Positions 17,727 to 26,151 of a stretch of DNA of 64,000 nucleotides are shown in pieces. The stretch lies in the NCBI GenBank assembly GCA_002494625.1, contig DACH01000020.1, positions 1 through 64,000 of the forward strand, read 5' to 3'. Below the pieces are notes generated by a model that was given only the letters and a program-made list of their open reading frames with translations, was not told where the DNA came from and made no database searches. This stretch comes from Archaeoglobus sp. UBA234. GTDB taxonomy: Archaea > Halobacteriota > Archaeoglobi > Archaeoglobales > Archaeoglobaceae. A program made the translations under genes and the position numbers. Positions within the stretch are counted from its first letter, which is position 1, and every line of letters starts with the position of its first letter.

Positions 17727-18077
17727 ATGACCTTTAAAGAAGTCATTGAATTTAAATACATAACAATCTCAGAAGCAAAGGAAATAATGGAAGAAATTGC
17801 AAAAAAGAGGCAGGAAAAATCTGAGCTGCTTTTTGAGACCAGGCGGGGATTGAGACATCTCAGAAACTTCTCAAAACTCCCTGCAGAAAAAGCAAGCCAG
17901 CTTGTAGAGGAGCTTGAAAATCTTCCTCAGGTTGGGAGAAGAGAGATCGCTGTAAAAATAGCAGATATAATGCCAAGAATACCTGATGAAATAAGAACTA
18001 TTTTTGCCAAAGAGAGATTCACAATAACACCGGAGCAGATAGAAGAGATACTGGAAATAGTCGATAAATACAGGTGA
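17727..18077 (+). CDS. rpoF: DNA-directed RNA polymerase subunit Rpo4 (RpoF)
   Basis: The 116-residue protein matches the archaeal Rpb4 homologue that forms the polymerase stalk with Rpo7. The N-terminus has the strand that joins Rpo7 (I-E-F-K-Y-I-T-I-S-E-A-K), and the C-terminus the HRDC-like helical domain ending F-T-I-T-P-E-Q-I-E-E-I-L. An AGGAGG site overlaps the end of L21e, and the gap is 11 nt. A run of seven T residues after the stop (about 18106-18113) could mark a transcript end before the next gene. Confidence 0.93.
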   Translation: MTFKEVIEFKYITISEAKEIMEEIAKKRQEKSELLFETRRGLRHLRNFSKLPAEKASQLVEELENLPQVGRREIAVKIADIMPRIPDEIRTIFAKERFTITPEQIEEILEIVDKYR

Positions 18078-18144
18078 ATAAAAGTTTGAAAAAAATTATA
18101 TAGTTTTTTTACTATTTAATCCTATCAAACAGGGAGAGAGAGCT

Positions 18145-18834
18145 ATGGATGTGAACAAGTCTGCCGCAGGTCAAAGTTATTCAGGAAGCTCTAAGGACTT
18201 TAGAGAGTCAAGAGCAGATATCAGGTACGACAGAGAAAGGAGATTCGAAAAAAGACATGAAAGAAGGAGAGAAATTGATAGATCTAAGATGGAAGATTAC
18301 GCCTATGTCATAGATTTTATGCCCTATGGACACCCCGATGATAAGAGACCAATTCACAAAAGAGAACCCCTCGCTCAGGTTGTAGGAGAGAAAAACTTCA
18401 CACTTCTCGAAGTAAGCATAAAAAAGGGAGAAAACCCCCTTGTAATGGATAGACTCTTCATCGGTAAGGGGGAAAGAGATGTTGTATTCAAAATAAAGAA
18501 GAGATTGAGGTATGAAGATCTAACTCCTGCTGCAAAATCTGAGTTACCTTATGTTCTGGAGCATATAATAAAGGAGAATGAGGAGAGATTCGTGGAAATA
18601 TTCAACAAAGCAGAACCTATTACGACTAAATTTCATCAGCTCGAGCTTTTACCCGGTGTTGGGAAGAAGACGATGTGGGCAATAATAGATGAGAGAAAGA
18701 AAGAGCCATTTAAGAGCTTCAAAGAGCTGGCAGAAAGAGTGAAAGGGCTTCAGCACCCTGAAAAGCTCATCATAAACAGAATACTCTACGAGATAAAAAA
18801 CCCCGGCACCAAGTATAAGCTATTCACACAGTAG
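18145..18834 (+). CDS. DUF655 nucleic-acid-binding protein
   Basis: After a 40-residue charged Arg/Glu/Ser-rich leader, the conserved part begins Y-A-Y-V-I-D-F-M-P-Y-G, then an OB-like region and a helix-hairpin-helix motif L-L-P-G-V-G-K-K-T at about residues 170-178. DUF655 proteins are archaeal, predicted to bind nucleic acid, and almost always sit between rpoF and ksgA, as here. That suggests a link to ribosome biogenesis or transcription; the exact role is unknown. A GGGAGAG site precedes the ATG. The disordered leader is longer than the conserved core needs, so a later start cannot be excluded. Confidence 0.88.
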   Translation: MDVNKSAAGQSYSGSSKDFRESRADIRYDRERRFEKRHERRREIDRSKMEDYAYVIDFMPYGHPDDKRPIHKREPLAQVVGEKNFTLLEVSIKKGENPLVMDRLFIGKGERDVVFKIKKRLRYEDLTPAAKSELPYVLEHIIKENEERFVEIFNKAEPITTKFHQLELLPGVGKKTMWAIIDERKKEPFKSFKELAERVKGLQHPEKLIINRILYEIKNPGTKYKLFTQ

Positions 18835-18836
18835 GA

Positions 18837-19670
18837 ATGAAACTGATAAAAGCCAGAGATCAGTATATCCTCTCGAGCAGGACTGTTTTGAGGAAAATTA
18901 TTGACTCCTCAGAGCTGTCAGAGTCGGATGTCGTTCTTGAGGTAGGATGTGGAACTGGAAACCTGACAGCTGAGCTTTTAAAAAATGCTGGTAAGGTTAT
19001 AGGGGTTGAAAAGGATGGAAGGCTTGTAGGGTTGCTGAGAGGAAAATTCTCAAGAGAGATTGAAGATGGGAAACTTGAACTGATTGAAGGTGATGCTCTA
19101 AGAGTTGAGTTTCCTGAGTTCGACAAGTTTGTTTCAAATATTCCATACAGCATATCTTCCCCATTAACTTTCAGAGTGTTGAGAAGTGGTTTTCAGCTTG
19201 CAGTTGTGATGTATCAAAAAGAATTTGCAGAACGAATGATTGCCAGACCAGGAACGAAGAAATATGGAAGACTTACAGTTGCCCTCAAACCCTTATGCAG
19301 GGTTGAAATAGTTGATTTTGTTTCGAGATGGGCTTTTAAACCTGTCCCAAAGGTCGATTCTGCCATTACGAAACTCATTCCCGAACCCGAAATAAGAGTT
19401 AAGAACTTTGAAATCTTTGATGATCTTCTGAAGGTATCTTTCTCAATGAGGAGAAAGAAGTTCGAGAAGGCGATCAAAAGATGGCTTATGGAAAGAGATA
19501 TTAAAGTGGAAATCAGTGAAATCGTACCTCACAGCTATATCCTGAATAAAAGAGCAGACCAGATAGAACCTGAGCATTATGCAGAAATTGCAAACAGGGT
19601 TTATGATTTGATGAGAGAAGATGAGATAAGAGCAGAAAATAAAAAAGAGCAAATTGATTGGTCTAGCTGA
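18837..19670 (+). CDS. rsmA: 16S rRNA dimethyladenosine transferase
   Basis: KsgA/Dim1 dimethylates the two adjacent adenosines in the last helix of 16S rRNA. The SAM-binding motif I V-L-E-V-G-C-G-T-G-N-L-T lies near residues 33-44 and the catalytic motif IV N-I-P-Y near 100. A C-terminal helical domain follows, and the 277-residue length is normal. It starts 2 nt after DUF655, indicating translational coupling. The C-terminal 15 residues are Lys/Glu-rich and poorly conserved in character. Confidence 0.93.
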   Translation: MKLIKARDQYILSSRTVLRKIIDSSELSESDVVLEVGCGTGNLTAELLKNAGKVIGVEKDGRLVGLLRGKFSREIEDGKLELIEGDALRVEFPEFDKFVSNIPYSISSPLTFRVLRSGFQLAVVMYQKEFAERMIARPGTKKYGRLTVALKPLCRVEIVDFVSRWAFKPVPKVDSAITKLIPEPEIRVKNFEIFDDLLKVSFSMRRKKFEKAIKRWLMERDIKVEISEIVPHSYILNKRADQIEPEHYAEIANRVYDLMREDEIRAENKKEQIDWSS

Positions 19671-19682
19671 AATGGTGTTGGG

Positions 19683-20219
19683 ATGATATATCCTGTATCA
19701 GACGATACCGAACTTCTCCTTCAAGCAGCGATTGAAGAAATTAGAGAGGAAGATATCGTTCTCGAGGTTGGAACCGGGAGCGGATATGTTGCTGATAAGC
19801 TCAGAGACAAATGTAGGTTTATGGTTGTAAGTGACATCTCTCCTTATGCCGTTGCAAGAGCAAAAGAGCTTGGACTCAATACTGTTAGAGCAGATCTTCT
19901 GGCATGTTTTAAGAAAAAGTTCACCCTTATACTGTTCAACCCCCCTTACTTAGAGTTGGAGGAATTCGAACGAAGGGGGGACTGGATTGAAAAAGCCCTT
20001 GATGGTGGAAAAAAAGGGGTTGAGGTTATGAAGAAATTTATAGATCAACTTGACACAGCCCTGAAAGAAGACGGAAGGGCAATATTGATTCATTCCTCAA
20101 TAAACCTCCCTGAAATCCACATGATAATAGAGAAAAAGGGATTCGTTTTTGAAGAACTTAAAAGCAAAAAGCTTTTCTTTGAAAGGCTTTATGCTCTTAA
20201 AATCACCAAAAGGGATTGA
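19683..20219 (+). CDS. HemK2/Mtq2-type release factor methyltransferase
   Basis: A compact 178-residue class I methyltransferase with V-L-E-V-G-T-G-S-G-Y-V near residues 25-35 and the N-P-P-Y motif near 84, typical of enzymes that methylate the amide nitrogen of glutamine. Archaeal members in this conserved location act like eukaryotic Mtq2 on aRF1 (GGQ motif). They lack the N-terminal helical domain of bacterial PrmC, as this one does. It sits 12 nt after ksgA in the same operon. Confidence 0.85.
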   Translation: MIYPVSDDTELLLQAAIEEIREEDIVLEVGTGSGYVADKLRDKCRFMVVSDISPYAVARAKELGLNTVRADLLACFKKKFTLILFNPPYLELEEFERRGDWIEKALDGGKKGVEVMKKFIDQLDTALKEDGRAILIHSSINLPEIHMIIEKKGFVFEELKSKKLFFERLYALKITKRD

Positions 20220-20220
20220 A

Positions 20221-20907
20221 ATGACTCAACAAAAATTAAGAATTGGTGTCGTCCTCAGGAGCAGCACAAGAGAAAAGGACATTGACCTTATGAAAAGACA
20301 TTTCCTCGTGAAGAAACTGAAAATCCCGGAGGAACTCCCTGAACTGATAGAAGAACCGAAAAAATATCTCCCTGCAGATGATGATTTTTTTGATGTGGAT
20401 ATGATAGTCTCATACGCTTCACATCCCGATATCAATCTTGAGCTTATAAAAATGGCTGGAAAGAGAGGAGTGAAGCTTATAATATTCTCTGGAGGTGCTA
20501 AAGCAGGCTCTTATATTCAGCTGAAAGAGGAGGGAGAGAAATACAGAGTCAGGGTGCTCTGGGAGGAGATTTGCTGTGCAACTCCAAAACTTGAGGATGA
20601 CAGGTTCTCCGAATTCTTTGAGTATTTTGGCACCCCTGAGTTTGAGGTGAGAGTTGAGGATGGAAAGATAGTAGACGCGAAGGTTAAAAGAGGAGCCTTT
20701 TGTGGAGCAACATTTTTTGTTGCTGAAAAGATAAAGGGCCTTGGAATTGAAGAAGCTCCAACTAAAGCCGGTTATTTTACCCAGATTTTTCCGTGCTACG
20801 CCACGAGAGGAGTAGATGGTGGCATTCACAGGGCTGCGAGAGTTCACAAAAGAGCGGTTGAAAAGGCAATTGATATAGCGATGAAAGCTGCTGAAGAACA
20901 GAAGTGA
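20221..20907 (+). CDS. DUF166 family protein
   Basis: The 228-residue protein resembles archaeal DUF166/COG1810 proteins, which have conserved cysteines and have been described as possible Fe-S proteins. Here E-E-I-C-C-A-T-P lies near residue 120, F-C-G-A-T near 160, and F-P-C-Y-A-T-R-G-V-D-G-G-I-H-R-A near 190. The first half looks like a Rossmann-like alpha/beta domain. The start at 20221 is 1 nt after the methyltransferase stop, with GGGATTGA as a possible ribosome-binding site. The reaction is unknown. Confidence 0.7.
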   Translation: MTQQKLRIGVVLRSSTREKDIDLMKRHFLVKKLKIPEELPELIEEPKKYLPADDDFFDVDMIVSYASHPDINLELIKMAGKRGVKLIIFSGGAKAGSYIQLKEEGEKYRVRVLWEEICCATPKLEDDRFSEFFEYFGTPEFEVRVEDGKIVDAKVKRGAFCGATFFVAEKIKGLGIEEAPTKAGYFTQIFPCYATRGVDGGIHRAARVHKRAVEKAIDIAMKAAEEQK

Positions 20908-20912
20908 TTCTC

Positions 20913-22025
20913 ATGGGATTCAGACTTTTCAGAAAAGAAAAGAAGAGGAGAAGTATCAGCATTGATGAGCTTAAAGAAATGAGTGAAAGAGAGATAAAAG
21001 AGCATGAAGAGAGAATTGATGAGTTCGTAAATCAAAGGGCTACAGATGTCAGAGAGGCAGTTTCTGAGCTTTTACTTGAGGTTGAATCCCTTGACATTGA
21101 ATTTCTGCACCCAAGGCTCAGAAGTGTGGCGAGAAACTTTGTTTCTGCTACCAAACAGCAGTGGCTGATAAGGGCGACAAACAATAGCGACCTTTTCCAG
21201 GAAGTAAAACAGAAATCTGAAAAACTGGCAGTTTTCATTGCAAAAAACTATCGTCTGCTGTTCATGGTAAAGCCACCTGAGCTTGAAGGGGTGAACAATG
21301 CGATAAAGAAAATCTTTGCCATTGTGAACGAGTACGATGCTCTGAAAAATGACAAAAAGTATGTCAGCTGGAAAGAGATAAGAAGGATTACCGAGGAAAT
21401 CGAGAATAAAAGAGATTCTATCCTTGAATGCAGAAAGAGACTCAAAGAACTTGGAGATTCGAAGGCTGAACCTGCTGATGAATTTGATGAAACTGAGCTT
21501 CAGAATCTGAGGACACTTGCTGAAGAGATAAAGAGAGAAGTTGAAAAAACTGAGTCAGAACTTCTCAGACATCTTGCCATCATCAGAAAACCTTTGAGGA
21601 TTTATGCCCATATGATTGCAGAAAAAGTTCAGTTGAATACCTACAGAGAATTCGAGAATGAAAAAATAAGAAAAATGGCAGAAAAAACCTCAGAAGAGAT
21701 TATTAAAGGCTCAATTAGAATAAAAGAGTCCCAAAGACTGGATGTTCTCAGAAGTCTGGAGCTTATATTTACGGGAGAGATTCTGGATCTCATAAGAGAG
21801 ATAGATTCACTTAAGAAGAAGCTCATGGAAGTTGAATCAAAAATCAAAACCCTTGAATCGATTAAGAAATCTTACTCCCCCGAAAGGTTAAGACAGGAGC
21901 TGGAAAGGGAAAAATCAAATCTTGAAAAGAAGCTGGAAGTTACCGAGGCTGAGATAAAAGAAAAAAGGGAAAGACTTCTTTTGATATTGAGAGATCTTTT
22001 AGGAGAGGTTACCATTAAAGACTGA
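20913..22025 (+). CDS. Coiled-coil protein of unknown function
   Basis: The 370-residue protein is almost entirely helical and charged. It has a basic N-terminal tip (R-L-F-R-K-E-K-K-R-R), a central globular-looking part with aromatic residues (about 45-150), and two long coiled coils (about 155-220 and 285-360) rich in Leu, Glu and Lys. No domain or membrane segment is recognisable. The ATG at 20913 lies just after the DUF166 stop; a GTG at 20904 overlapping that stop is an alternative. It ends the L21e-ksgA operon and is probably co-expressed with it. A structural or SMC-like scaffold role is only a guess. Confidence 0.65.
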   Translation: MGFRLFRKEKKRRSISIDELKEMSEREIKEHEERIDEFVNQRATDVREAVSELLLEVESLDIEFLHPRLRSVARNFVSATKQQWLIRATNNSDLFQEVKQKSEKLAVFIAKNYRLLFMVKPPELEGVNNAIKKIFAIVNEYDALKNDKKYVSWKEIRRITEEIENKRDSILECRKRLKELGDSKAEPADEFDETELQNLRTLAEEIKREVEKTESELLRHLAIIRKPLRIYAHMIAEKVQLNTYREFENEKIRKMAEKTSEEIIKGSIRIKESQRLDVLRSLELIFTGEILDLIREIDSLKKKLMEVESKIKTLESIKKSYSPERLRQELEREKSNLEKKLEVTEAEIKEKRERLLLILRDLLGEVTIKD

Positions 22026-22065
22026 TGAGATGCTGGTTAAAGATTAATAAGGTATTGATGTCCTG

Positions 22066-22308
22066 TCACAGGAGATACACCACATCCTTTTTCCTCACCC
22101 TCTCCTTCACCTTTATTCCTACATGGTCACCGGGCATTGCAACATCAACTGCCCGGTGATCGATTTCTATTGATTCAACTACCTGCTCAAAATCTGTCGT
22201 ATGTCCTTTAATCCGAATTCTATCTCCCTTTCTTATAGTTTTTGTGAGAACAACAGCTGCCACTCCAGCTTTTGTATAGTAATGTGTAACCATACCAGCT
22301 TCTTCCAT
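22066..22308 (-). CDS. Elongation-factor domain 2-like small protein
   Basis: The 80-residue protein is a single EF-Tu domain 2-type beta barrel: V-T-H-Y-Y-T-K-A-G-V-A-A-V-V-L then I-R-K-G-D-R-I-R-I-K-G-H-T-T-D-F-E-Q-V-V-E-S-I-E. Archaea often carry such stand-alone translation-factor-like proteins of unknown function. The GTPase domain is absent, so it cannot act as an elongation factor by itself. The start codon lies about 26 nt after a TATA-like AATAAAAAT (minus strand), so it is probably leaderless. It is divergent from the flavoprotein operon. Confidence 0.8.
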   Translation of the reverse strand: MEEAGMVTHYYTKAGVAAVVLTKTIRKGDRIRIKGHTTDFEQVVESIEIDHRAVDVAMPGDHVGIKVKERVRKKDVVYLL

Positions 22309-22414
22309 GAATAATAATTGAGTTCAACATTTTTATTATTATCGATTGCAGTCATTGATATCATCAAACGAGAGAACAGTTAAGGTTATCTTACTCTTCG
22401 AAAGAATTAAAGGC

Positions 22415-23740
22415 ATGGTCTATGATGTTGCAATCATAGGGGCAGGAGTTACTGGTTGCTTTATTGCAAAGGAGCTTTCAAAGTACCGACTTAAAGTTGT
22501 AGTTCTTGAAAAAGAGCCAACTCAGGGAATTGGACCTACAAAAGGTTGTTCTGGGATAATACATGCTTTTCAGCTCCCTTTTAACTCTCTCAAGGGTAAA
22601 CTCTGTCTCGAGGGAAACATAATGATGGATAAGGAAGCAGACGAGCTTGGTTTCAGGTTCAAAAGGGTGGGACTCATTCTTGTCTCAACAGGATTTTTTT
22701 CCAGTCTGATTTTAAAATTTGCAAAACTTTACCTCTCGAGATATGTTGAGGTTAAGTACCTGAAAGCTGAAAGAATCAGGGAGATTGAACCAAATATATC
22801 TGAAAAGGTCAGAGACGGCTTGTTTTTCCCTACTGCGGGAGTTGTAAATCCTGTTGAGATGACATTTATGGCAAGAAAATTTGCAGAGATAAACGGGGTT
22901 GAGTTCCTGTTTGAGAGTAGAGTTACCAATATTTCCCGGGAAGAGGAATTTTATAGAGTTGAAATAGATGGTAAGAATGATGTAACTGCCAGAGTTGTTA
23001 TTAACTGTGCAGGACTTTATGCCGATGAAATAGCAAATATGGCGGGGCAGAAAATCAGGATAACACCTGGAAAGGGTTCTCACATTGTTTTTGATGATAG
23101 AGATTTCTCTCACCACTTAATTGCTGTCCTCCCCCTCAAACCAGATAAAAAGACGAAGGGTGGCGGGGCACTTGTAACGATAGATGGAAATCTGATATGG
23201 GGTCCGAGCCTTATTGAAACTAACGACAAGGAAGATAGAAGTGTTTACAGTGAAGAAGTGAAAGGATTGATCGAGAAGCATTCCAGAGCATTTTCAAGGA
23301 TTCCTGAGAAACCAGTTGCAGTTTATGCTGGAGTCAGAGCAATGGCAGGGAAGGACTTCATCATAAACAGAAATGAAAACCTGATAAATGTGGCTGGTAT
23401 TCAGTCTCCAGGTTTAACAGCTGCTCCTGCAATTGCAAGAATGGTTCTTAAAATGCTTGAGGATATCGGAATAGGGCTTGAAAGGAAAAGTGATGTGAAA
23501 AAATACGAATTCAGAATCAGGAAAGAAGGTGAACTTATCTGTCACTGCAGAGATGTCTTTGAAAGTCAGATAAGAGATGTCATCAGAGAGGGTGCATCAA
23601 CTCTCGATGACATTAAACATCTCACAAACGCACTCATGGGGTGTGGAAAATGCCTCCCACATGTGATGGAGATCATGGAGGAAGAAGGGCTTCAGCTCAG
23701 GAAGGACTTCTCTGGAAGTCACATGGTATGGAGGGAGTGA
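22415..23740 (+). CDS. FAD-dependent dehydrogenase with C-terminal BFD-like [2Fe-2S] domain (GlpA-like)
   Basis: The start at 22415 places the FAD-binding G-A-G-V-T-G-C motif at residues 10-16. The body is a DAO-family glycerol-3-phosphate dehydrogenase/L-2-hydroxyglutarate oxidase fold, and the C-terminus carries the BFD-type iron-sulfur motif C-H-C (376-378) and C-G-K-C (410-413). In Thermococcales and Thermotogales such proteins form an operon with a pyridine-nucleotide oxidoreductase and a small DUF1667 protein. Here only the flavoprotein partner follows, 1 nt downstream. Likely role: oxidation of glycerol-3-phosphate or a similar hydroxy compound, with electrons passing through the Fe-S domain. 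Confidence 0.85.
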   Translation: MVYDVAIIGAGVTGCFIAKELSKYRLKVVVLEKEPTQGIGPTKGCSGIIHAFQLPFNSLKGKLCLEGNIMMDKEADELGFRFKRVGLILVSTGFFSSLILKFAKLYLSRYVEVKYLKAERIREIEPNISEKVRDGLFFPTAGVVNPVEMTFMARKFAEINGVEFLFESRVTNISREEEFYRVEIDGKNDVTARVVINCAGLYADEIANMAGQKIRITPGKGSHIVFDDRDFSHHLIAVLPLKPDKKTKGGGALVTIDGNLIWGPSLIETNDKEDRSVYSEEVKGLIEKHSRAFSRIPEKPVAVYAGVRAMAGKDFIINRNENLINVAGIQSPGLTAAPAIARMVLKMLEDIGIGLERKSDVKKYEFRIRKEGELICHCRDVFESQIRDVIREGASTLDDIKHLTNALMGCGKCLPHVMEIMEEEGLQLRKDFSGSHMVWRE

Positions 23741-23741
23741 G

Positions 23742-24482
23742 ATGACTTTCAGATGTATAATTGCAGGAGGAGGTTATTCTGGCGTACTTCTCTCTGAACT
23801 CCTATCTGAAGAGGGTTTTGATGTTGTGGTTGCTGATCAGTATATAAGGGGGGGAGAGATAGGTCTTTTCAGCAGACTGCCCGTTTTCAGAGACTACTAT
23901 AATGAGTTTATAGCTGAATACAGGGACATGGGGGCTGATTTCCTCAAGGCTGTGGTGAGGGATGTTGAGGGAAACGAGAGATATGAGGTAACCTTACTCA
24001 TCAACGGAATGAAAAGGAGAGAGAAGTTTGATTTTGCCTTTATATGCACAGGATGTTATGACAAAAACTACTTCCTTTCCGGTATTTACGGAATGAGACC
24101 TGCAGGAATTTTCTCACTCCAGAACGCCCTTGAACTTATTGCAAGAGGGTACAGGATTGGCAGGGATGTCTTAATATTCGGAGAGGATAGGGTACTTGAA
24201 GTGCTCGAAGAGATGCTTGTTAAACTCCGGTACAGCACAAATCTTCAGGGAGGGGATGAGGTTATTGTCAGGGGTAGAGAGAGAGTTGAATCAGTTCTGA
24301 TTGATGGAGAAGAGTTTAGATGTGACACTCTCATCTACTATGCCGGAAGAGAGGAGTTCAACCCCTTCAAACTTCCAGGAATAAAGGCAGGGAATATAAA
24401 TGCTAAAAGTTACGATTATGGGAATGTAAAGGAGGATGTTTTGAGGGTCTTCAAGGAATTCAGGAAAAAGTGTAAGGTCTAG
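23742..24482 (+). CDS. Shortened FAD-binding oxidoreductase partner
   Basis: At 246 residues this is well under the 400-odd of its usual operon counterpart. It opens with a Rossmann motif I-I-A-G-G-G-Y-S-G (residues 6-14) and retains an F-I-C-T-G-C segment near 100. The second nucleotide-binding site is degenerate: R-D-V-L-I-F-G-E-D-R-V lacks GxGxxG. It therefore probably binds FAD but not NAD(P) in the usual way. Coupling to the upstream GlpA-like protein is nearly complete (1-nt gap), so the two should form one complex. It ends 10 nt before a convergent gene. Confidence 0.7.
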   Translation: MTFRCIIAGGGYSGVLLSELLSEEGFDVVVADQYIRGGEIGLFSRLPVFRDYYNEFIAEYRDMGADFLKAVVRDVEGNERYEVTLLINGMKRREKFDFAFICTGCYDKNYFLSGIYGMRPAGIFSLQNALELIARGYRIGRDVLIFGEDRVLEVLEEMLVKLRYSTNLQGGDEVIVRGRERVESVLIDGEEFRCDTLIYYAGREEFNPFKLPGIKAGNINAKSYDYGNVKEDVLRVFKEFRKKCKV

Positions 24483-24492
24483 GCTTATGCTC

Positions 24493-25491
24493 TCAATCTC
24501 CCCTCTGTATCTTTGCATGTCCCCCTATAATCGAACTGTTCAACTCAAGATTTCTTATCTCACAGTGTTCATCAATTATACTCCTCCAGACTTTCGTCTT
24601 TCTTATTATCACACCATTGAAAATCACCGACTCCGTAACATCAGAGTTCTCAATGATGCAGTTTCTTCCAATATAGGCATAAGGTCCAATAATCGATCTG
24701 CCTTTTATGACACTTCCATCCTCAATCACAACAGGGGGAATAATCTTTGAGAAGCGGTCTATCTCCACTGTCCCCAGAGAGTTCTCGATGTAGAATTTGA
24801 TTGCTTCGATATACGAATCAGCATTCCCGACATCATACCAGTTCCCGTTGGAAAAAGGATATCCAAATACATCAGTCTTATTGCAGAGATATGACAGAAA
24901 ATCTCCTAAATTGTCATGTTTCTCTCCAGACTTCACATAGCTGGTAAGAAGCTCAACTGCTTCCCTGTTGAAGATGTAAATGCCTATGCCAACAAGAGTC
25001 GAGGGTGGTTTTTCAGGTTTTTCGATAAATCTTGTTATTTTCTCCCCGTTGAGCTCAGCAACACCATATCTGGAAGCAAGCTCAGGATCTCCGACATCAT
25101 AAAGGGCGGTTACAGGGGATTTTTTTGATTTGTAATAGTTAAGAAAATCCTCCAGTCCAAAGGAGAAGAGGTTATCTCCCGCAATAACAAAGAGTTCATC
25201 ATCAAGGGTTTTTGCAATTTCAGCCAGCGCTCTAACAGCTCCAAGTTTCTCCTCCTCTTTCGTTGTGCTCTCAACAACAAGTTCGATATCTTTATCACTT
25301 CCCCACCTTCTGAAGTCTTCCTCAAACCTCTTATTCGTGGAAACTATTACAGGAATTCCAAAACCCCTGACCTTTTCGTAGATGTGATCAATTATCCTCT
25401 TCTTTCCGGTTGGAAGAAGAGGTTTGGGCTTTGTTTTGGTGATGGGCCAGAGCCTCGTTGCATATCCTCCAGCCATTATAACTGTTTTCAT
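24493..25491 (-). CDS. Sugar-1-phosphate nucleotidyltransferase
   Basis: The N-terminus carries the signature G-G-Y-A-T-R-L-W-P-I-T-K-T-K-P-K-P-L-L-P (residues 7-26), with a V-I-A-G-D-N motif near 105. The C-terminal third is a left-handed beta-helix of hexapeptide repeats (I-G-P-Y-A-Y-I-G, V-I-F-N-G-V-I-I). Such enzymes form NDP-glucose or GDP-mannose from the sugar phosphate and NTP for glycan synthesis. The exact sugar cannot be fixed from sequence. I start at the ATG at 25491 because a TATA box lies about 28 nt upstream and the family motif begins there; the longer frame has no support. Confidence 0.87.
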   Translation of the reverse strand: MKTVIMAGGYATRLWPITKTKPKPLLPTGKKRIIDHIYEKVRGFGIPVIVSTNKRFEEDFRRWGSDKDIELVVESTTKEEEKLGAVRALAEIAKTLDDELFVIAGDNLFSFGLEDFLNYYKSKKSPVTALYDVGDPELASRYGVAELNGEKITRFIEKPEKPPSTLVGIGIYIFNREAVELLTSYVKSGEKHDNLGDFLSYLCNKTDVFGYPFSNGNWYDVGNADSYIEAIKFYIENSLGTVEIDRFSKIIPPVVIEDGSVIKGRSIIGPYAYIGRNCIIENSDVTESVIFNGVIIRKTKVWRSIIDEHCEIRNLELNSSIIGGHAKIQRGD

Positions 25492-25514
25492 GAACACTCT
25501 GATATGGAATTTGA

Positions 25515-25524
25515 ATATATATCT
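25515..25524 (-). promoter_or_regulatory. TATA box of the nucleotidyltransferase gene
   Basis: On the minus strand this reads AGATATATAT, centred about 28 nt before the ATG at 25491 with no Shine-Dalgarno sequence between. A leaderless promoter is inferred, and this decides the start chosen for the gene. Confidence 0.55.
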
Positions 25525-25631
25525 TTTCAATTCAGGGTATGAGATTTCACCTTTTCCTTTTAAGACTCTCAAAGTCCTGTCACCAAATATCTTAAATAAT
25601 ACATGCTTTTCCTATCGTTAAAGGTGGTTTG

Positions 25632-26138
25632 ATGGTTGGGATGGAAGACACCAAAGCTCTAATAGAGGTGCTCAAAATCCTCGAGGACAATGCAAGATAT
25701 ACTTTCCGTGAGATATCCGAAATAACGGGTATAAAGGAGAGCGAAGTTAAAAGGCTGGTAGAAAAAAGCGAGGAAGAAAAAGCTATTTTAAAATACAAGG
25801 CGATTATAGACTGGGAAAAGCTTGGTGAGGAGTTTGTTGTTGCTGTCATAGATGTGAGGGTAAATCTGACCAGGGAGAAAAACTATGATGATATTGCAAA
25901 AAGAATAGCCAAGTTTCCTGAGGTTCATGCTGTGAGACTCATCAGCGGTGAATATGATTTTCAGGTGGTTGTTAAGGGGAGATCACTGAAGGATGTTTCT
26001 CTCTTCATTTCGGAAAAAATTTCAACACTGCCTGAGGTGAGGGATACAAATACCCACTTTGTACTTAAAACTTACAAGGAGGAAGGCGTCCTTCTCTTCA
26101 GTGATGAAGAAGACAGAAGACTGGCAATAGTTCCGTAA
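25632..26138 (+). CDS. Lrp/AsnC family transcriptional regulator
   Basis: The 168-residue protein has an N-terminal helix-turn-helix (Y-T-F-R-E-I-S-E-I-T-G-I-K-E-S-E-V-K-R) and a C-terminal RAM/AsnC ligand-binding domain with the conserved E-Y-D-F-Q-V-V-V-K-G near residue 115. Such proteins sense amino acids. It lies 13 nt before an aminotransferase gene, the usual arrangement for a regulator of amino-acid metabolism. AAAGGTGG before 25632 serves as the ribosome-binding site; an ATG three codons later (25641) is also possible. Confidence 0.88.
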   Translation: MVGMEDTKALIEVLKILEDNARYTFREISEITGIKESEVKRLVEKSEEEKAILKYKAIIDWEKLGEEFVVAVIDVRVNLTREKNYDDIAKRIAKFPEVHAVRLISGEYDFQVVVKGRSLKDVSLFISEKISTLPEVRDTNTHFVLKTYKEEGVLLFSDEEDRRLAIVP

Positions 26139-26139
26139 T

Positions 26140-26145
26140 GGAGGT
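26140..26145 (+). promoter_or_regulatory. Ribosome-binding site that sets a TTG start
   Basis: GGAGGT ends 6 nt before the TTG at 26152. No ATG or GTG lies in the right place, so this site fixes TTG as the start of the aminotransferase. Confidence 0.7.
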
Positions 26146-26151
26146 ATCCTG

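Noticed and set aside
20419..20847. Minus-strand frame of 142 codons over the DUF166 gene
   Set aside because: Composition is that of an antisense shadow; the plus-strand protein fits its operon.
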